DNA of 64,000 nucleotides from Anaspis maculata. Lineage: Eukaryota > Arthropoda > Insecta > Coleoptera > Scraptiidae. Where the stretch lies: contig OX421966.1 of the NCBI GenBank assembly GCA_949128115.1, positions 6,758,001 through 6,822,000 of the forward strand, read 5' to 3'. The position numbers were made by a program, and so were the translations under genes. This document shows positions 11,214 through 23,376 of the stretch, piece after piece (within the stretch, counting starts at the first letter, position 1; the number at the start of each line of letters is the position of its first letter). The notes beneath the pieces were generated by a model. The model searched no databases. It saw only the letters and a program-made list of their open reading frames with translations, and was not told the origin of the DNA.

Positions 11214-13283
11214 TAAACTGCTTGACAATTGAACTGCAACACCTAAAAATTAGGTGCGTTTTCAAATTGAGATAGCTCGAAAAATATCTGACGGATTCCA
11301 GAAATTCAGGCATGTGAAGAAAGATCATTTCTTTGACTATCGAGTGCTGGTATTGATGATAAGGTTGATTGCACAATTTGTCATATACAGGGTGCCAACG
11401 GAGAGCGTGAAGATATGGGCAATCTTGCACCTTGTGCAACTTTCGAAAAAAAAGTCCGAGATTTTTTCTATCGCGTGCTTTTGAAAGGTTGAATCATTAT
11501 GCCAAAACGGTTTTGGAATTTTGATCCTAACTTTTTTTTTCAAAAAATTGTGCTCATATTTCTGAAATATGCACTTTCTGATTAAGAAAAAGAAATAGAG
11601 ACATTGTTTGTTTTCAAACGGCGTCCATATTGAATTTACTCACGAAGATTTCCATTTGAGCCTCCACATCCCCTAGAAACTACCCCTTTTGGGACACCGT
11701 CTCACAACAAGATATGCAATGCTTCATTTAAAAGGCCTAAGAAAAGTACTTATCAATAATTGGATTGAAATAAGTATACTAGGATGACCTCACACGTACA
11801 GCTCCCTAAAAACCACCCCTTGACTTCAAGGGACAGGGTTGGTATGATAAGACATGCAATAGATGAAAATTCCAAAAAACGTCTTTTTCAACTGTTCATA
11901 ACGTGTTTCAACGTCTTTCACAACTAAAAAAGTGATGCTACACGATGACCCCTTACGTAGGTAATCCCAACAGTAGCTAACCTCTCGAAAAAAGAACTAC
12001 CCTTTAAAAAACCAGTATTTTCGCAATACCTCATTTGTTAGGATTTTAAAAAAATCTGTCGCAATAGTTTGCCGCTACGATGATTTTATTCACATATCTA
12101 CCCGAAACTACCCCTTCAACTACCCCTCCAATATCGCATAGCCTCTACCTTGATACGTTATTTACGAGTTGAAAGAACTTCTGCCTACTAACCGTTTCAT
12201 TGAAATGATGGTGTTTTCTACGATGATAGTACAAAACCTTTCCTGAAACTACCCCTAGCGATCGCTCCTTTAGTAAAAGGTATACAATACCTCATTTGGA
12301 AGCTCATAGAAGGTGCGATTGAATAAGTTCAAAATGATTTCGCGATGACCTTACACGCATCAAGGTAAAGGCTATGCGATATTGGAGGGGTAGTTGAATG
12401 GGGTAGTTTCGGGTAGATATGTGAATGAAATCATCGTAGCGGCAAACTATTGCGACAGGTTATGAAAAAATTCCAACAAATGAGGTTTTGCGGAAGTATG
12501 TACTGGTTTTTCAAAGGGTAGTTCTTTTTCCGAGAGGGTAGCTACTGTTGGGATGACCTACGCAGAGGGTCATCGTGTAGCATCACTTTTTTAGTGGAAC
12601 AGTTGAAAAAGACGTTTTTGGGAATTTTCATGTACATATTGCATGTCTCATCATACCAACCCTGTCCCTTGGAGTCAAGGGGTGGTTTTTAGGGAGCAGT
12701 ACGTGTGGGGTCATCGCAGTATCCTTATTTCAATCCAATTATTGACGAGTAATTACCTTATGCCTTTTAAATGAAGCATTGCATATCTTGTTGTGAGACG
12801 GTGTCCCAAAAGGGGTAGTTTCTAGGGGATGTGGAGGCTCGAATAAAAATCTTCATAAGCAAATTCAATATGGACGCCGTTTGAAAACAGACAATTTCTC
12901 TATTTCTTTTTCTCGATCAGAAAGTGCATATTTCAGAAAATTGAGCACAATTTTTCGAAAAAAAAGTTAGGGTCAAAATTGCAAAACCGCTTCGGCATAA
13001 TGATTCAACCTTTCAAAAGCAGGCGATAGAAAAAATCTCGGATTTTTTTTTCGAAAGTTGTACAAGGTGAAAGATTGCCCATATCTGCACGCTCTCTGTT
13101 GGCACCCTGTATATGACAAATTGTGCAATCAAACTTATCATCAATACCAGCACTCGATAGTCAAAGGAATGACCTTTCCTCACATGCCTGAATTTCTGAA
13201 ATCCGTCAAATATTTTTCGAGCTATCTCAATTTGAAAACGCACCTAATTTTTAGGTGTTGCAGTTCAATTGTCAAGCAGTTTA
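11214..13283. mobile_element. Palindromic element IR-2 (2.07 kb) nested in the foldback
   Basis: Left arm ~11214-12164 and right arm ~12355-13283 are inverted copies with modest divergence. The loop is about 190 bp. Both ends carry TAAACTGCTTGACAATTG. Internal TATACAGGGTG words (near 11385 and 13104) are shared with other palindromes here. Open frames on opposite strands of the arms are mirror images with mostly replacement differences, so no gene is claimed. Confidence 0.75.
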
Positions 13284-13321
13284 TATCATGTTGAATGTGC
13301 GGATTTTGAAATGTTATTTTC

Positions 13322-14460
13322 CAAATCACTTTTTAGCGCACTTCTCCAAACGGGAAGGCGGTTTTGTCCTCGCTTTGTTCGTCCGTCTGTCCGTCCGTCC
13401 GTCACAGCATCTAGTCCTAGACGAAAAGGTTTTCGCAAAAATTTTTCACTCCAATGGGTAGCTCTTGACCTTGTATCCCGAACCAAGAAAAATCTCGACC
13501 ATATAATGATAAACAATTACAATAATAACAAATTAGTGTGACGCGGCATCGCCGTTGAATGTTGTATTTCAGAAGCCGGCCTGATCTCGAAAGTTATCAC
13601 ATGCGATCAAGTACCCGTTCTTATCATTTTACAATAATACATATGGGGAGTTATATTCAGAGGAGAATTTGAACTTAATTTTAATGGAAATTCCACATCA
13701 GTGCGAGGTACCAGTCAATAGTTATGAATTTTTGAAAATGAGTCAGAAGCTACGGCTCGGCCGCAAAAGATTATTCGTTGCTTGCTGGTGCTTGATATCC
13801 TTTTCTCCGAACAAAACGGAATCCAATACAGAAAATATTTCAATTCGAATGGGTAGCTCATGGCCTTGGTACGCGAACCAAGAATAATCTTTCCGGAATA
13901 ATCATAAACAATTACAATAATAACATTTTGGTGTAAGGCGGCTTCGCCGATTAAGTGCTGGAATTCGCAGTTGGATGTTGAAAGTTACGATATGCGGGTA
14001 GCTACATGTTTTTATGAAAATACATCCCTACATGTACGAAAATATATTTAGAGAACAATTTGAACTTTCTTTTGACAAAAACTCCACCTCGATACGACCT
14101 TCGGGTCAATTGTTATGAATTTTTGAAAACGACCGCAAAACTACGGCTCGGCGCATATACGCGTCCCTACAAATTTAAAATCAGACGTGCCATTAACACT
14201 ATTTGACATTTTGAAATAGGCATTACTAGGTTCCTGAAGGATAATAGCACTCAAACTGTGAAACATATTGGCTCAATAACAAAAAAAAGTAGGTAGGTAG
14301 GTATCACTAAAAATCATGTGAGAGACTATTATTTTTTCGGTTTTTCGAAAAAAAAAAATTGTTCCGATTCAAAAATAAACCCGATATTCGTGTTCAGGAG
14401 GTCGAAATCAGTAGGAAAACATTCTTTTATAAGTAACAGAATGACGCTTATGCGGCTGGT

Positions 14461-14492
<32 letters not shown>

Positions 14493-14878
14493 GTAGAAAC
14501 TAGGATGATGTACTCCTTCTCGAGAATTGAAGTAAGAGCATGGAACTTTTTCCGATGGATAGCTGATGTCCCCCAAGGGTGGCCAATGGGCACTATTTTT
14601 GTTATCCATACATCGTTATCACTATTATCAAAAAACAGAGATCTCCTGTGCACTTCGAAGAAGTTGAACTAACTTCTTCGGGAAATAAAGCTACAGCCCT
14701 TAAAAGTTCAACTTTATCCGATGGATAGCTTAGGTTCTCAAGGACCAAATAGGCAAATTGGCTTAAATAATTCCGCCGCCATCTTGGCTGCCATATTGAA
14801 ATCTCTTATTAGTGAAACGATTGTCACGAAACTTGAAACTTATCCTTGTCTAGTACGATCATTCTTATTTTCAAGCTG
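13322..14878 (+). repeat. Dispersed repeat R2, copy A (~1.56 kb)
   Basis: Closely matches 50074-51628. It starts at TTTTTAGCGCACTTCTCC and contains a GTCC/GTCT microsatellite near 13378-13402. A second GTCT run lies near 14462-14490, followed by a CCGCCATCTTGGCTGCCATATTG block. No open frame is preserved in both copies, so it is a non-coding dispersed element. Confidence 0.75.
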
Positions 14879-15137
14879 AATTTCATGATTCTGCTGCCAT
14901 CTTGAATGCCATATTGAAATTTCTTATAAGTGTAAAAATTTTCATGAAACTTGTCGAGTACGATCCTTCTGATTTTCAAGCCGAATTTCATTATTCTGCC
15001 GATATCTCGGAAAAGGAGAAAGTGGCAATCAATGCAATCATGCTGCTTCTATGCCGTGTGAGTCACGTTATTGTATTGTGCTCCAAAATGAAATCGGCAT
15101 GTAGTACCTATGTAGTTCGGCCGATTAACAGGGCGTT
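14879..15137 (+). repeat. Partial tandem duplication of the R2 tail, then unique sequence
   Basis: 14880-15000 repeats the R2 tail at 14765-14878 (GCCATCTTG..., GCCATATTGAAAT..., ATTTTCAAGC...) in divergent form. The remainder before the right array shows nothing recognisable. Confidence 0.5.
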
Positions 15138-17069
15138 CATAGTGCGCGGGCTGGATTCGAACATCTTTACGCGGTTTCAGCAAAATCCTATTTGGATAAG
15201 TATTTTTTTTTTGGACTTTGAAAATTGGGGGGTGGATTCCACCCCTCCCTCAATAGTGCGCGGGCTGGATTCGATTTCACAGGGGGCAGGAGGCCTCCCT
15301 GAACATCTGTACGCGGTTTCAGCAAAATCCTATTTGGATAAGTTTTTTTTTTGGACTTTGAAAAATTGGGGGGTGGATTCCACCCCTCCCTCAATAGTGC
15401 GCGGGCTGGATTCGATTTCACAAGGGGCAGGAGGCCTCCCTGAACATCTGTACGCGGTTTCAGCAAAATCCTATTTGGATAAGTATTTTTTTTTTGGACT
15501 TTGAAAAATTGGGGGGTGGATTCCACCCCTCCCTCAATAGTGCGCGGGCTGGATTCGATTTCACAAGGGGCAGGAGGCCTCCCTGAACATCTGTACGCGG
15601 TTTCAGCAAAATCCTATTTGGATAAGTATTTTTTTTTTGGACTTTGAAAATTGGGGGGTGGACTCCACCCCTCCCTCAATAGTGCGCGGGCTGGATTCGA
15701 TTTCACAGGGGGCAGGAGGCCTCCCTGAACATCTGTACGCGGTTTCAGCAAAATCCTATTTGGATAAGTATTTTTTTTTGGACTTTGAAAAATTGGGGGG
15801 TGGATTCCACCCCTCCCTCAATAGTGTGCGGGCTGGATTCGATTTCACAAGGGGCAGGAGGCCTCCCTGAACATCTGTACGCGGTTTCAGCAAAATCCTA
15901 TTTGGATAAGTTTTTTTTTTTTGGACTTTGAAAATTGGGGGGTGGATTCCACCCCACCCTCAATAGTGCGCGGGCTGGATTCGATTTCACAGGGGGCAGG
16001 AGGCTTCCCTGAACATCTGTACGCGGTTTCAGCAAAATCCTATTTGGATAAGTATTTTTTTTTTGACTTTGAAAATTGGGGGGTGGATTCCACCCCTCCC
16101 TCAATAGTGCGCGGGCTGGATTCGATTTCACAGGGGGCAGGAGGCTTCCCTGAACATCTGTACGCGGTTTCAGCAAAATCCTATTTGGATAAGTATTTTT
16201 TTTTTGGACTTTGAAAAATTGGGGGGTGGATTCCACCCCTCCCTCGATAGTGCGCGGGCTGGATTCGATTCCACAGGGGGCAGGAGGCCTCCCTGAACAT
16301 CTGTACGCGGTTTCAGCAAAATCCTATTTGGATAAGTATTTTTTTTTGGACTTTGAAAATTGGGGGGTGGACTTCACCCCTCCCTCAATAGTGCGCGGGC
16401 TGGATTTGATTTCACAGGGGGCAGGAGGCCTCCCTGAACATCTGTACGCGGTTTCAGCAAAATCCTATTTGGATAAGTATTTTTTTTTTGGACTTCGAAA
16501 AATTGGGGTGTAGATTCCACCCCTCCCTCAATAGTGCGCGGGCTGGATTCGATTTCACAGGGGGCAGGAGGCTTCCCTGAACATCTGTACGCGGTTTCAG
16601 CAAAATCCTATTTGGAAAAGTATTTTTTTTTTGGACTTTGAAAAATTGGGGGGTGGATTCCACCCCTCCCTCAATAGTGCGCGGGCTGGATTTGATTTTA
16701 CAGGGGGCAGGAGGCCTCCCTGAACATCTGTACGCGGTTTCAGCAAAATCCTATTTGGATAAGTATTTTTTTTTTGGACTTTGAAAATTGGGGGCTGGAC
16801 TTTACCCCTCCCTCAATAGTGCGCGGGCTGGATTCGATTTCACAGGGGGCAGGAGGCCTCCCTGAACATCTGTACGCGGTTTCAGCAAAATCCTATTTGG
16901 ATAAGTATTTTTTTTTGGACTTTGAAAAATTGGGGGGTGGATTCCACCCCTCCCTCAATAGTGCGCGGGCTGGATTCGATTTCACAAGGGGCAGGAGGCC
17001 TCCCCGAACATCTGTACGCGGTTTCAGCAGAATCCTATTTGGATAAGTATTTTTTTTTTTGGACTTATT
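15138..17069 (-). repeat. Tandem array of the 142 bp unit, right arm (~14-15 units, inverted)
   Basis: The same unit as at 8758-10848, on the opposite strand. The word CAGCAAAATCCTATTTGGA recurs every ~141-143 bp, about 14 times from 15178 to 17025. The innermost unit (15138-15180) is truncated by a ~40 bp internal deletion. Identity with left-arm units is as high as between neighbours within one arm, suggesting exchange between the arms. Confidence 0.9.
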
Positions 17070-17198
17070 CGCCGCTAATTCCCACGTCTTTGCGGCCGCA
17101 GCCAGCCGCCAGCCGCTGATTTGCATGTTTTTCCCATTGTAAGTTGCGCTCGGGCTCGGCTATCCTCGCCAGATTAGCGGCTGCGAGAATCAGCGGCC
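17070..17198 (-). repeat. Right terminal inverted repeat of the foldback
   Basis: Reverse complement of 8562-8690. It abuts the right array directly; a ~65 bp stretch present between TIR and array on the left is missing here. AAGTT follows at 17199-17203. Confidence 0.8.
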
Positions 17199-17203
17199 AA
17201 GTT

Positions 17204-17685
17204 CACGGACATTTCCGAGTTTACGAATCGAACCAAAACCAAAGCCACAGATCAATCTCTGCATGTTGGTAATGAAATAGCCTGTGATGATGAGCTCGAT
17301 TTGATTTGATGAATGCATTATTTTGAAACCAAATGTCAAATTTCATGGCCGCCCGAGAGATGACACTCATTTTTAATCGACGTTTAGTATAATTATTCCA
17401 TGATTGTTGCAATTTGTTGGAATTGCCGCCAAATTGACACACAAAATACGCCTGGAAGGACTTGGAGAACGCGTAGCGTAGGAACGTATTCTACCCTGGA
17501 AACCTGATCGAATTGCCTTGATCCAAGCGAAAATCAAGTCAGAAATGTCAACAATTTTCTAGTTGAGCATGGTAAGTTTGACGCCTTCTTGTACTTGATG
17601 TGAACTGGCTCGTCCGAACGTTGCGTTTGGAACATTACGCAGACTGACTAGGACTTAAACCAGAGAAGACTGGTACACTCGTGCA
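17204..17685. other. Upstream flank of zinc-finger copy 1
   Basis: No gene recognised. The last ~70 bases (GCAGACTGACTAGGAC...) resemble the flank upstream of zinc-finger copy 2 near 29020-29070, so this end belongs to the duplicated zinc-finger unit. Confidence 0.45.
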
Positions 17686-18193
17686 ACGAGAGGGGGCGCT
17701 CGATTTATATCTCACCTAGGGAACCTAATTATCACGCGACCGATCGGCCGGCGTAAGGGTACCGCATTCTGGCTGAGCGTTTGTTTACTAAATGGCCTCA
17801 CGGAGTTAGGGAGTGACAGCTGTCGGCATCACGGAAGGCCATAGGCGTCCGTCTCAACGGGCTCTGGCTGTCAAGAGCGTGTTTATTTTGGATTTAGGTG
17901 TACAAATTCGTGTGAGAGGTGGATATGACTTGCCCGATGAGTTTCAAAACACGTCTTTTATGCTGCTATATGAATGAAATTTTCATGTATGCTCGGTTGC
18001 GGACATCAAGCAACAGCACCGGACCCCGCAAATTTCCTTTTCTCTCCGCTCATGATAAATTTTGACACATAGCTGAATTTCAGCTCCTCCCATCGGCCCT
18101 TAGCAACGGATGATTGCGTAACCCTTGTACAGCCAAAGCTGTCGATAATCTAGCAACCCTAATCTCACCCAACTCCAAGCGCACTATACATAA
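17686..18193 (+). promoter_or_regulatory. Probable promoter of zinc-finger copy 1, split by an insertion
   Basis: 17686-17702 reads ACGAGAGGGGGCGCTCG and 18185-18193 reads TATACATAA. The same pair, 30-33 bp apart, precedes zinc-finger copies 2, 3 and 5. Here a 445 bp element (17717-18161) separates them. The second motif looks like a TATA box. The first resembles a CTCF-type core (GGGGGCGC), which is only an inference. Confidence 0.55.
17717..18161. mobile_element. 445 bp hAT-like MITE in the zinc-finger copy 1 promoter
   Basis: Flanked by perfect 8 bp duplications ATCTCACC (17709-17716 and 18162-18169). Ends are TAGGG...CCCTA, with further inverted matches (CTA and ATTATC words). Promoters of copies 2 and 5 lack it and show a single ACTCACC-type site. 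The 8 bp duplication and TAGGG ends are typical of hAT elements. No coding capacity. Confidence 0.75.
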
Positions 18194-18381
18194 AGACGTC
18201 CGTTGCCCTTTTGTACTAATATTATTTTATTAGTTCTATCCCATCATCGTGAACCGTTTCTAATGTAGATAGGTGAAGCGGTATCTCCCCAGTGCGAATC
18301 AACAAAACCTAACTCGGAACTGAGCTTCTTATAAACTTTGAAGAACTAAACTATCAACTCAAAAAATTCAATATATCTATC

Positions 18382-19638
18382 ATGTAAGTTGCGTACCTAT
18401 ACATTTTATGTATTTGACACTAACATAACAATTACAAATGCAGGTCAAACCACCCGGAGACGGCAGCAATGCTCGGATGTCTACAATGTCCCTATGAAAC
18501 CGAATGGAGATTTCAGCTTGACCATCACGTTCGAAGACAACACGAAACGGTTTACCAAGCGGAATTGTTCCACGCAATCTTCGAACCACAGCTCCACTGT
18601 TGCGATACGTGCGAATTCAAAAGTTTTTATCAACTCGATGTATACGAACATTGCGTTCGAGAACACAAGCCCAAGGTCGATGAGGACGGGACTGACGTCC
18701 ATCAAGATGACGGTTGTTGTGAACAGTTCGGATGCTTTCCGGGTTGTAAATTCAAAACATTCTCTATTCTGTCTGCTGCGAAGCATTACGACCGCTGTGA
18801 AACGGTGGAAAGAGCTACAGAAGTAATATTCCAAGATGCTTCTCGGCCAATTAAATCGGAAAGAAATTTAGACCACTGTGCTGCACTGTCATCGATTACA
18901 TATAATTGTGCGACGTGCTCCTTCAAAACCAAACACAGAACCTCGCTGCAGCGGCATGTCATGTCGCAACACGCTAATCCTGAAGATATCGTCTGGTACA
19001 ACTGTGGAAATTGTTCGTATAAAACTAAACACAAACACTGTTTGAAAATGCACTTGCTAAAACATGCCAATCCAGATCAGATTAAATGGTACAACTGTGA
19101 CAAATGCTCCTTTCGAGCTAAAGTAACGAACGATTTGAAACGGCACATGATAACACATGCTCCCAGTGAAGAAATCAATTGGTACAAATGCAATAAATGC
19201 TCGTTCAAAACTAAACATGAATACGGATTGAAATACCACATGTTAACACATGCTTCCAGTGGAGGAATTGAATGGCAAAAATGCGATCAATGTTCCTACC
19301 AAACCAAGAAGCAACACAGCAATTTAAAACAGCACATGTTAACACATGCTTCCAGTGAACAAATTGATTGGTACAAATGTGATAAATGCTTGTTCAAAAG
19401 TAAATTAAAATGCAATTTGAAACAGCACATGTTGACACATGCTTCCAGTGAAAAAATTGATTGGTTCAGATGCAATGAATGTTTGTTTAAAACTAAATTT
19501 AAAGGCAATTTGAAAAAGCACATGCTAACACATGCTCTCAGTGAAGAAGTTGATATGTACAAATGCAATAAATGCTCCTTCAAAACTAAACATAAAAGCA
19601 GTTTGAACAGACACTTTCTACGACATGCTAACCCATAA
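18382..19638 (+). CDS. Zinc-finger protein copy 1 (11 fingers, 398 aa), start codon split by intron
   Basis: CDS = 18382-18383 joined to 18444-19638, with a 60 bp intron 18384-18443 (GTAAGT...CAG). The junction creates ATG (AT|G) and reads M-S-N-H-P-E-T-A-A-M-L-G-C. An internal ATG exists at 18469, but three paralogues have ACG there, so the split ATG is the shared start. There are eleven fingers of spacing CX2-3C-X12-13-H-X3-4-H/C. Finger 3 is C2HC (GCFPGCKF...HYDRC). Fingers are joined by ~10-residue linkers of type ASSEEIDWYK, not the TGEKP linker of KRAB-type proteins. It is probably a nucleic-acid-binding nuclear protein; target unknown. Compared with copy 3, an early TAA ends the frame before a degenerate twelfth finger that can still be read downstream. 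Confidence 0.85.
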
Positions 19639-19967
19639 GAAATTGAGTGGCATAAAAGTGACAGAAGCTTCCATCAAACTGAGCGCAAAGACTGTGTAAA
19701 TCAAAACATGTTACGAATACACCAACGGAAAGTATCGCACAAAGAAGGTCATCAAGCAGCACAAGGTGATTGAAAGAAACATGGAAGTTGAACGAGATCA
19801 AATATTTTAGGAAATTTTTAGGGAGAATGACATAAACGTACGCTATGCCTATGCGAAAGATTTTTTAATGATCATAATATCAAATAAAATTAAGCCAGAC
19901 AGTATAGAAGACTATAACAAATGCATGACAATTCCACTCAAATGTGAGATTCTGGCGATATCCTTGA
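19639..19967 (+). other. 3' flank of zinc-finger copy 1
   Basis: Holds a degenerate former finger just after the stop. A block then follows (CACTCAAATGTGAGATTCTGGC..., GATATCCTTGA) that is shared with the 3' flanks of copies 2, 3 and 5. Palindrome IR-3 starts inside that block. Confidence 0.55.
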
Positions 19968-21554
19968 TAGCCCAGGCGCCAGGGAAAACAATAAGGAAAT
20001 AACTGTTTCCTGGCTGGAAACTAGCTTAAAACGATCTGTGTAGCCTAGGTTTTGACATACTAGTCTCCCCCCTTTCGGAAATGTCGACGTCATGTCGCCA
20101 TCATCAACAAGAAGTGCATAAGCGTGGTTTTTGCCGAATATCTTAATTTTGGGTCATCTGACAGCAAAAGATGTGAGGAGTCATTTTGAAGCCTATGAAA
20201 TTCCCTACAGTTTGGTTTCTCACTGAATTTTCTGCGACCTATGGTCTTTGAGATAGAACTTCTGGAAGCGAGAGTCATTGTCGTAGAAGCTCCATGGCCA
20301 CTTGACTCGAAAAACTAAAATGTCGATGTGACAAAAAAAATTCAAAATGAGATTACTCAAGAACTCTCCATGCTATAGTTGCGGTGATAGTCTTAAACTC
20401 TTCCTCTTGAACCTTAGATTACGAATATTGAACAGTCAAAAACGTCACATTGTACATATACAGGGTGTACTACGGGAATCAAATCAGAACAGAGAAATTT
20501 GACATATTTCTTCGATTTAGCCTATGCGAAACTCCAAGCACTTATCACGAGTCCAATATCAATATGCATTGCTCTGTAAGCTTCACTTGATACACTTGAG
20601 GAGTGGTCAGCTCACAGCCTTCCTGTAAAATGTTTTGAAGGCCCTCTGAAATCATCAAAATTTACAGTAGCAAGAAATGTATGTAACAGTATATGATATA
20701 CCAAGGAACCAAAGTGAATTTTCGATTCCTTGGGTGAAGTTTGTTGCTCGAGGGTCCTTTGAATCCAAATCCCCAAATTAAAAATTCACTTTGGTCCCTT
20801 GGTATATAATATACTGTTATATACATTCCTTGGTACTGTAAATTTTTAATATTTTGTTGATTTCAGAGGGCCTTTAAAACATTTCACAGTGAAGCTGTGA
20901 GCTGACCACTTCTTCTGTGTATTAAGTGAGGCTTATAGAGCAAATCCATATTGATATTGGACTCGTGTTAGGTGCTTAGAGTGTCGCATATAGGCTTAAT
21001 CGAAGAAATATTGAAAATTTCTCTGATCTGATTTGATTCCCTCAGTACACCTGTATGTACAATGTGACGTTTTTGACTTTTCTATATTCGTAATCAACGG
21101 TTCAAGAGAAAGAGTTCAAGACCATTACCGCAACTATAGCATTAAGGATTCTCGAGAAATCTCATTTTGAAATTTTTCTGTCACATCGACATTTTAGTCT
21201 TTCGAGTCAAGTGGCCATGGAGCTTTTACGACAATGTCTCTCGCTTCTAGAAGCTCTATCTCAAAAACCATAGGTCGCAGAAAGGTTATTTCAAAACTAT
21301 TCCGTAGGGAATTTCATTGGTTTCAAAATGACTCCCCACATCTTTCGCTGTCAGATGGCCCAAAATCAAGATATTCGGCAAAAACCACGCTGGTGCACTT
21401 CTTGTTGATGATGGCGACATGACGCCGACATTTTTGAAAAAGGGGAAATTAGTATGTGAAAACCTAAGCCACACAGATCGTTTTACGCTAGTTTCCAGCC
21501 AGGAAACAATTATTTCCTCATTGAGCTGATTTCTGCTCCCTGGCGCCTGGGCTA
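19968..21554. mobile_element. Palindromic element IR-3 (1.59 kb)
   Basis: Left arm ~19968-20730 and right arm ~20785-21554 are inverted copies around a ~55 bp loop. Ends read TAGCCCAGGCGCC and GGCGCCTGGGCTA. It interrupts the conserved 3' flank of zinc-finger copy 1: GATATCCTTGA is followed by ACGAAAACTAG in copies 2 and 5. Mirror-image 62-codon frames near 20090-20278 and 21234-21422 are a by-product of the symmetry. Confidence 0.75.
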
Positions 21555-21556
21555 TA

Positions 21557-23376
21557 TGGTCAGAAATGAAGGCCTAGTGTCTAAAACCTAGAACGGCTCG
21601 GCACTCTGTCACTTACCTGCCATTCTGACAAGATAACAGTCATAACAGCCAAGGCAACACTGTAGCGGAATATGATGCAAGGAGACGCCAGAATTGGCAT
21701 TTCATGTCAAAATTTCCTAACCTCACTGGACTTCGCCACAAAAAGCCCGTTCTCACGTAACTTGGTCTGTCAGCGTCCGTTACACCCTAGGGAACATGGC
21801 CAACCGCGTTTTTATTTCTACTGAATTTAAAACGTGATCGGCATATAAATGTAGAGACCCAAATCAGATTTTGTGTCTCTTAATGATTGTCGACAGAATA
21901 AAAATTGAAGTTTCATTTTATATTTGCTGAAAAGAACGTCTCGGTAGCTTCTCGGCGATGTGACAAGTGACAAATGACATTTGATGACACAAGCTGTGTG
22001 CCATTCTACTGTAGTATGACTGTGAATGTCTGATATGTTCAAATGAGAGATCTCGCCGCCAATCTAACTTCTTCCATGTCTACGCCCCACCCTCTTACAG
22101 ACAGACCGGCATCAAAACAAAAAAAAAGTTCAACAAATCTTCACGTTTTGGCATACAAAAAACTCGAAAGATGCAAAAAGCTTCCACAGCTCCAATTTTT
22201 TTTCAGTCTTGATGAATGTTATTCATTCAAAAAATCAGATTTAGTTTTGCAAACTACTCATCTAAAGTCCCTCGCGTTCAAATGCAGTGACATCTTGCGG
22301 GCGGCGGTTAAATTTGATATTTTGCGCTAGAAATAATGCGTTCCCCAAGTCCAATTGAGTTTATAATCGGAACTTATTGATACGAGCTGCGAAACTGTTG
22401 TGCATTCGAGAGCACACGCGGTCTTTCTGGACCGTTCTGATACAGTGTTACAAGTTGCGAAACTCTAGTGCAAAACTAGTGCATTCGAGAGCATACGCGT
22501 GGGCTCCAGATCGTTTGATATAGCATGGTGATATCAAAACTCGAGCAGAACACATCTACCCGATTGACAAAGGTGTCGCTCCCAAAACACGCCGGTGATA
22601 CACGCAAAAGTGTTGGACTGTTCGAGAGTCGCCGCGAAGCCACATTCCGCGGTCAATGTGGAATTTGCCAAAGAACCAGTGGGAAGTCCCGGAATAACAG
22701 TCAAAGTGCGTGTCGACTGACGGAGCAGTATTATATCTAGAGCGAAAACAGCGAGTAGTATTCGGCGATATACTCAAACGTGAGTAATAGTTGACGTATA
22801 TTTATGTTTGATACAAGTCAAAAAAACAGTGCGTGTTTAAACGTTCGTCTCAATTATTAAAGAGCCCAAAACGCAAAATCGGTAATAGTATCATCAATTT
22901 GTGAATGTTTGATGGTAGTCCATCTCATAAAACCTATTCGGACTCCGAAGACACATTATTTTTAATATGAACGTCACATTTCACAGCCGTTCGATATGTC
23001 ATTCAATTTGAATTGTACTGAGTATTGAAATACTGCTCGGACATGACAAAATGACTACAGTAGCTTTCATACAGTGAATCAAACTTTAGTTCTTCGTGTG
23101 CGTCATCTGGACAACATGACTTTTTCAACTTTTATCATGTGAATAGGGCTTTATAATTTTCACACAAGCTATTTTTTAGATATGCTTACTATCAAACGAC
23201 TATTGTGACCTTGGTACTGTAAATTCAGCTTCACTTCTTCGTAAGCGTCATCTAAAGGCACTTGCCAAATGCGAAACATGACTTAATGCTCTTCACAGCT
23301 TGAAGCCAGCTGTAGTTCTGTTATTTGAACGTGCCATCTAAAGGCGCTTGCCCAAAACCAAATAAGTTCTCGACGT
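21557..23376 (+). repeat. Segmental duplication block A, left part (copy 1)
   Basis: Matches 58252-60072 in the same orientation, from a TATGGTCAGAAATGAA word onward. Together with 27936-29361 it forms an intergenic block duplicated between the two zinc-finger clusters. It ends in GACGT (23372-23376), the target duplication of the Gypsy element. Open frames conserved between copies (for example near 22525-22740) may simply reflect recent duplication, so no gene is called. Confidence 0.75.

Larger units (their letters stand above)
8562..17198. mobile_element. Giant foldback element (8.64 kb) with tandem arrays in both arms
   Basis: The ends are ~129 bp inverted repeats (8562-8690 and 17070-17198), nearly identical except the first base (AGCCGCTGATTC / GGCCGCTGATTC). 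Both are flanked by AAGTT (8557-8561 and 17199-17203), a candidate 5 bp target duplication. Inside each end lies a tandem array of the same 142 bp unit, in opposite orientation. The middle (10850-15137) has no transposase; it holds a nested palindrome and a dispersed repeat. The architecture recalls foldback, Galileo or long-TIR MULE elements, where long inverted repeats carry internal tandem repeats, but the superfamily cannot be assigned. Non-autonomous as seen. Confidence 0.75.

Noticed and set aside
13378..13402. GTCC/GTCT runs considered as telomere- or satellite-like arrays
   Set aside because: They are short microsatellites embedded at the same place in both copies of repeat R2.
18481..18834. 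Antisense and frame-shifted ORFs over every zinc-finger exon (for example 18481-18834, 29456-29815, 55148-55510, 61539-61898)
   Set aside because: They recur only because the zinc-finger sense sequence is conserved. They lack independent support.
20090..21422. Paired ~62-codon frames on opposite strands in IR-3 (similar pairs in IR-2, IR-4 and IR-5)
   Set aside because: They are mirror images created by the inverted repeat. Differences between arms are mostly replacement changes and indels, with no start or splice context.
22525..22740. Small conserved frame (also at 59161-59436) with CGxC and RTSGKSR
   Set aside because: The two copies lie in a recent segmental duplication, so conservation is uninformative, and no splice or family support was found.
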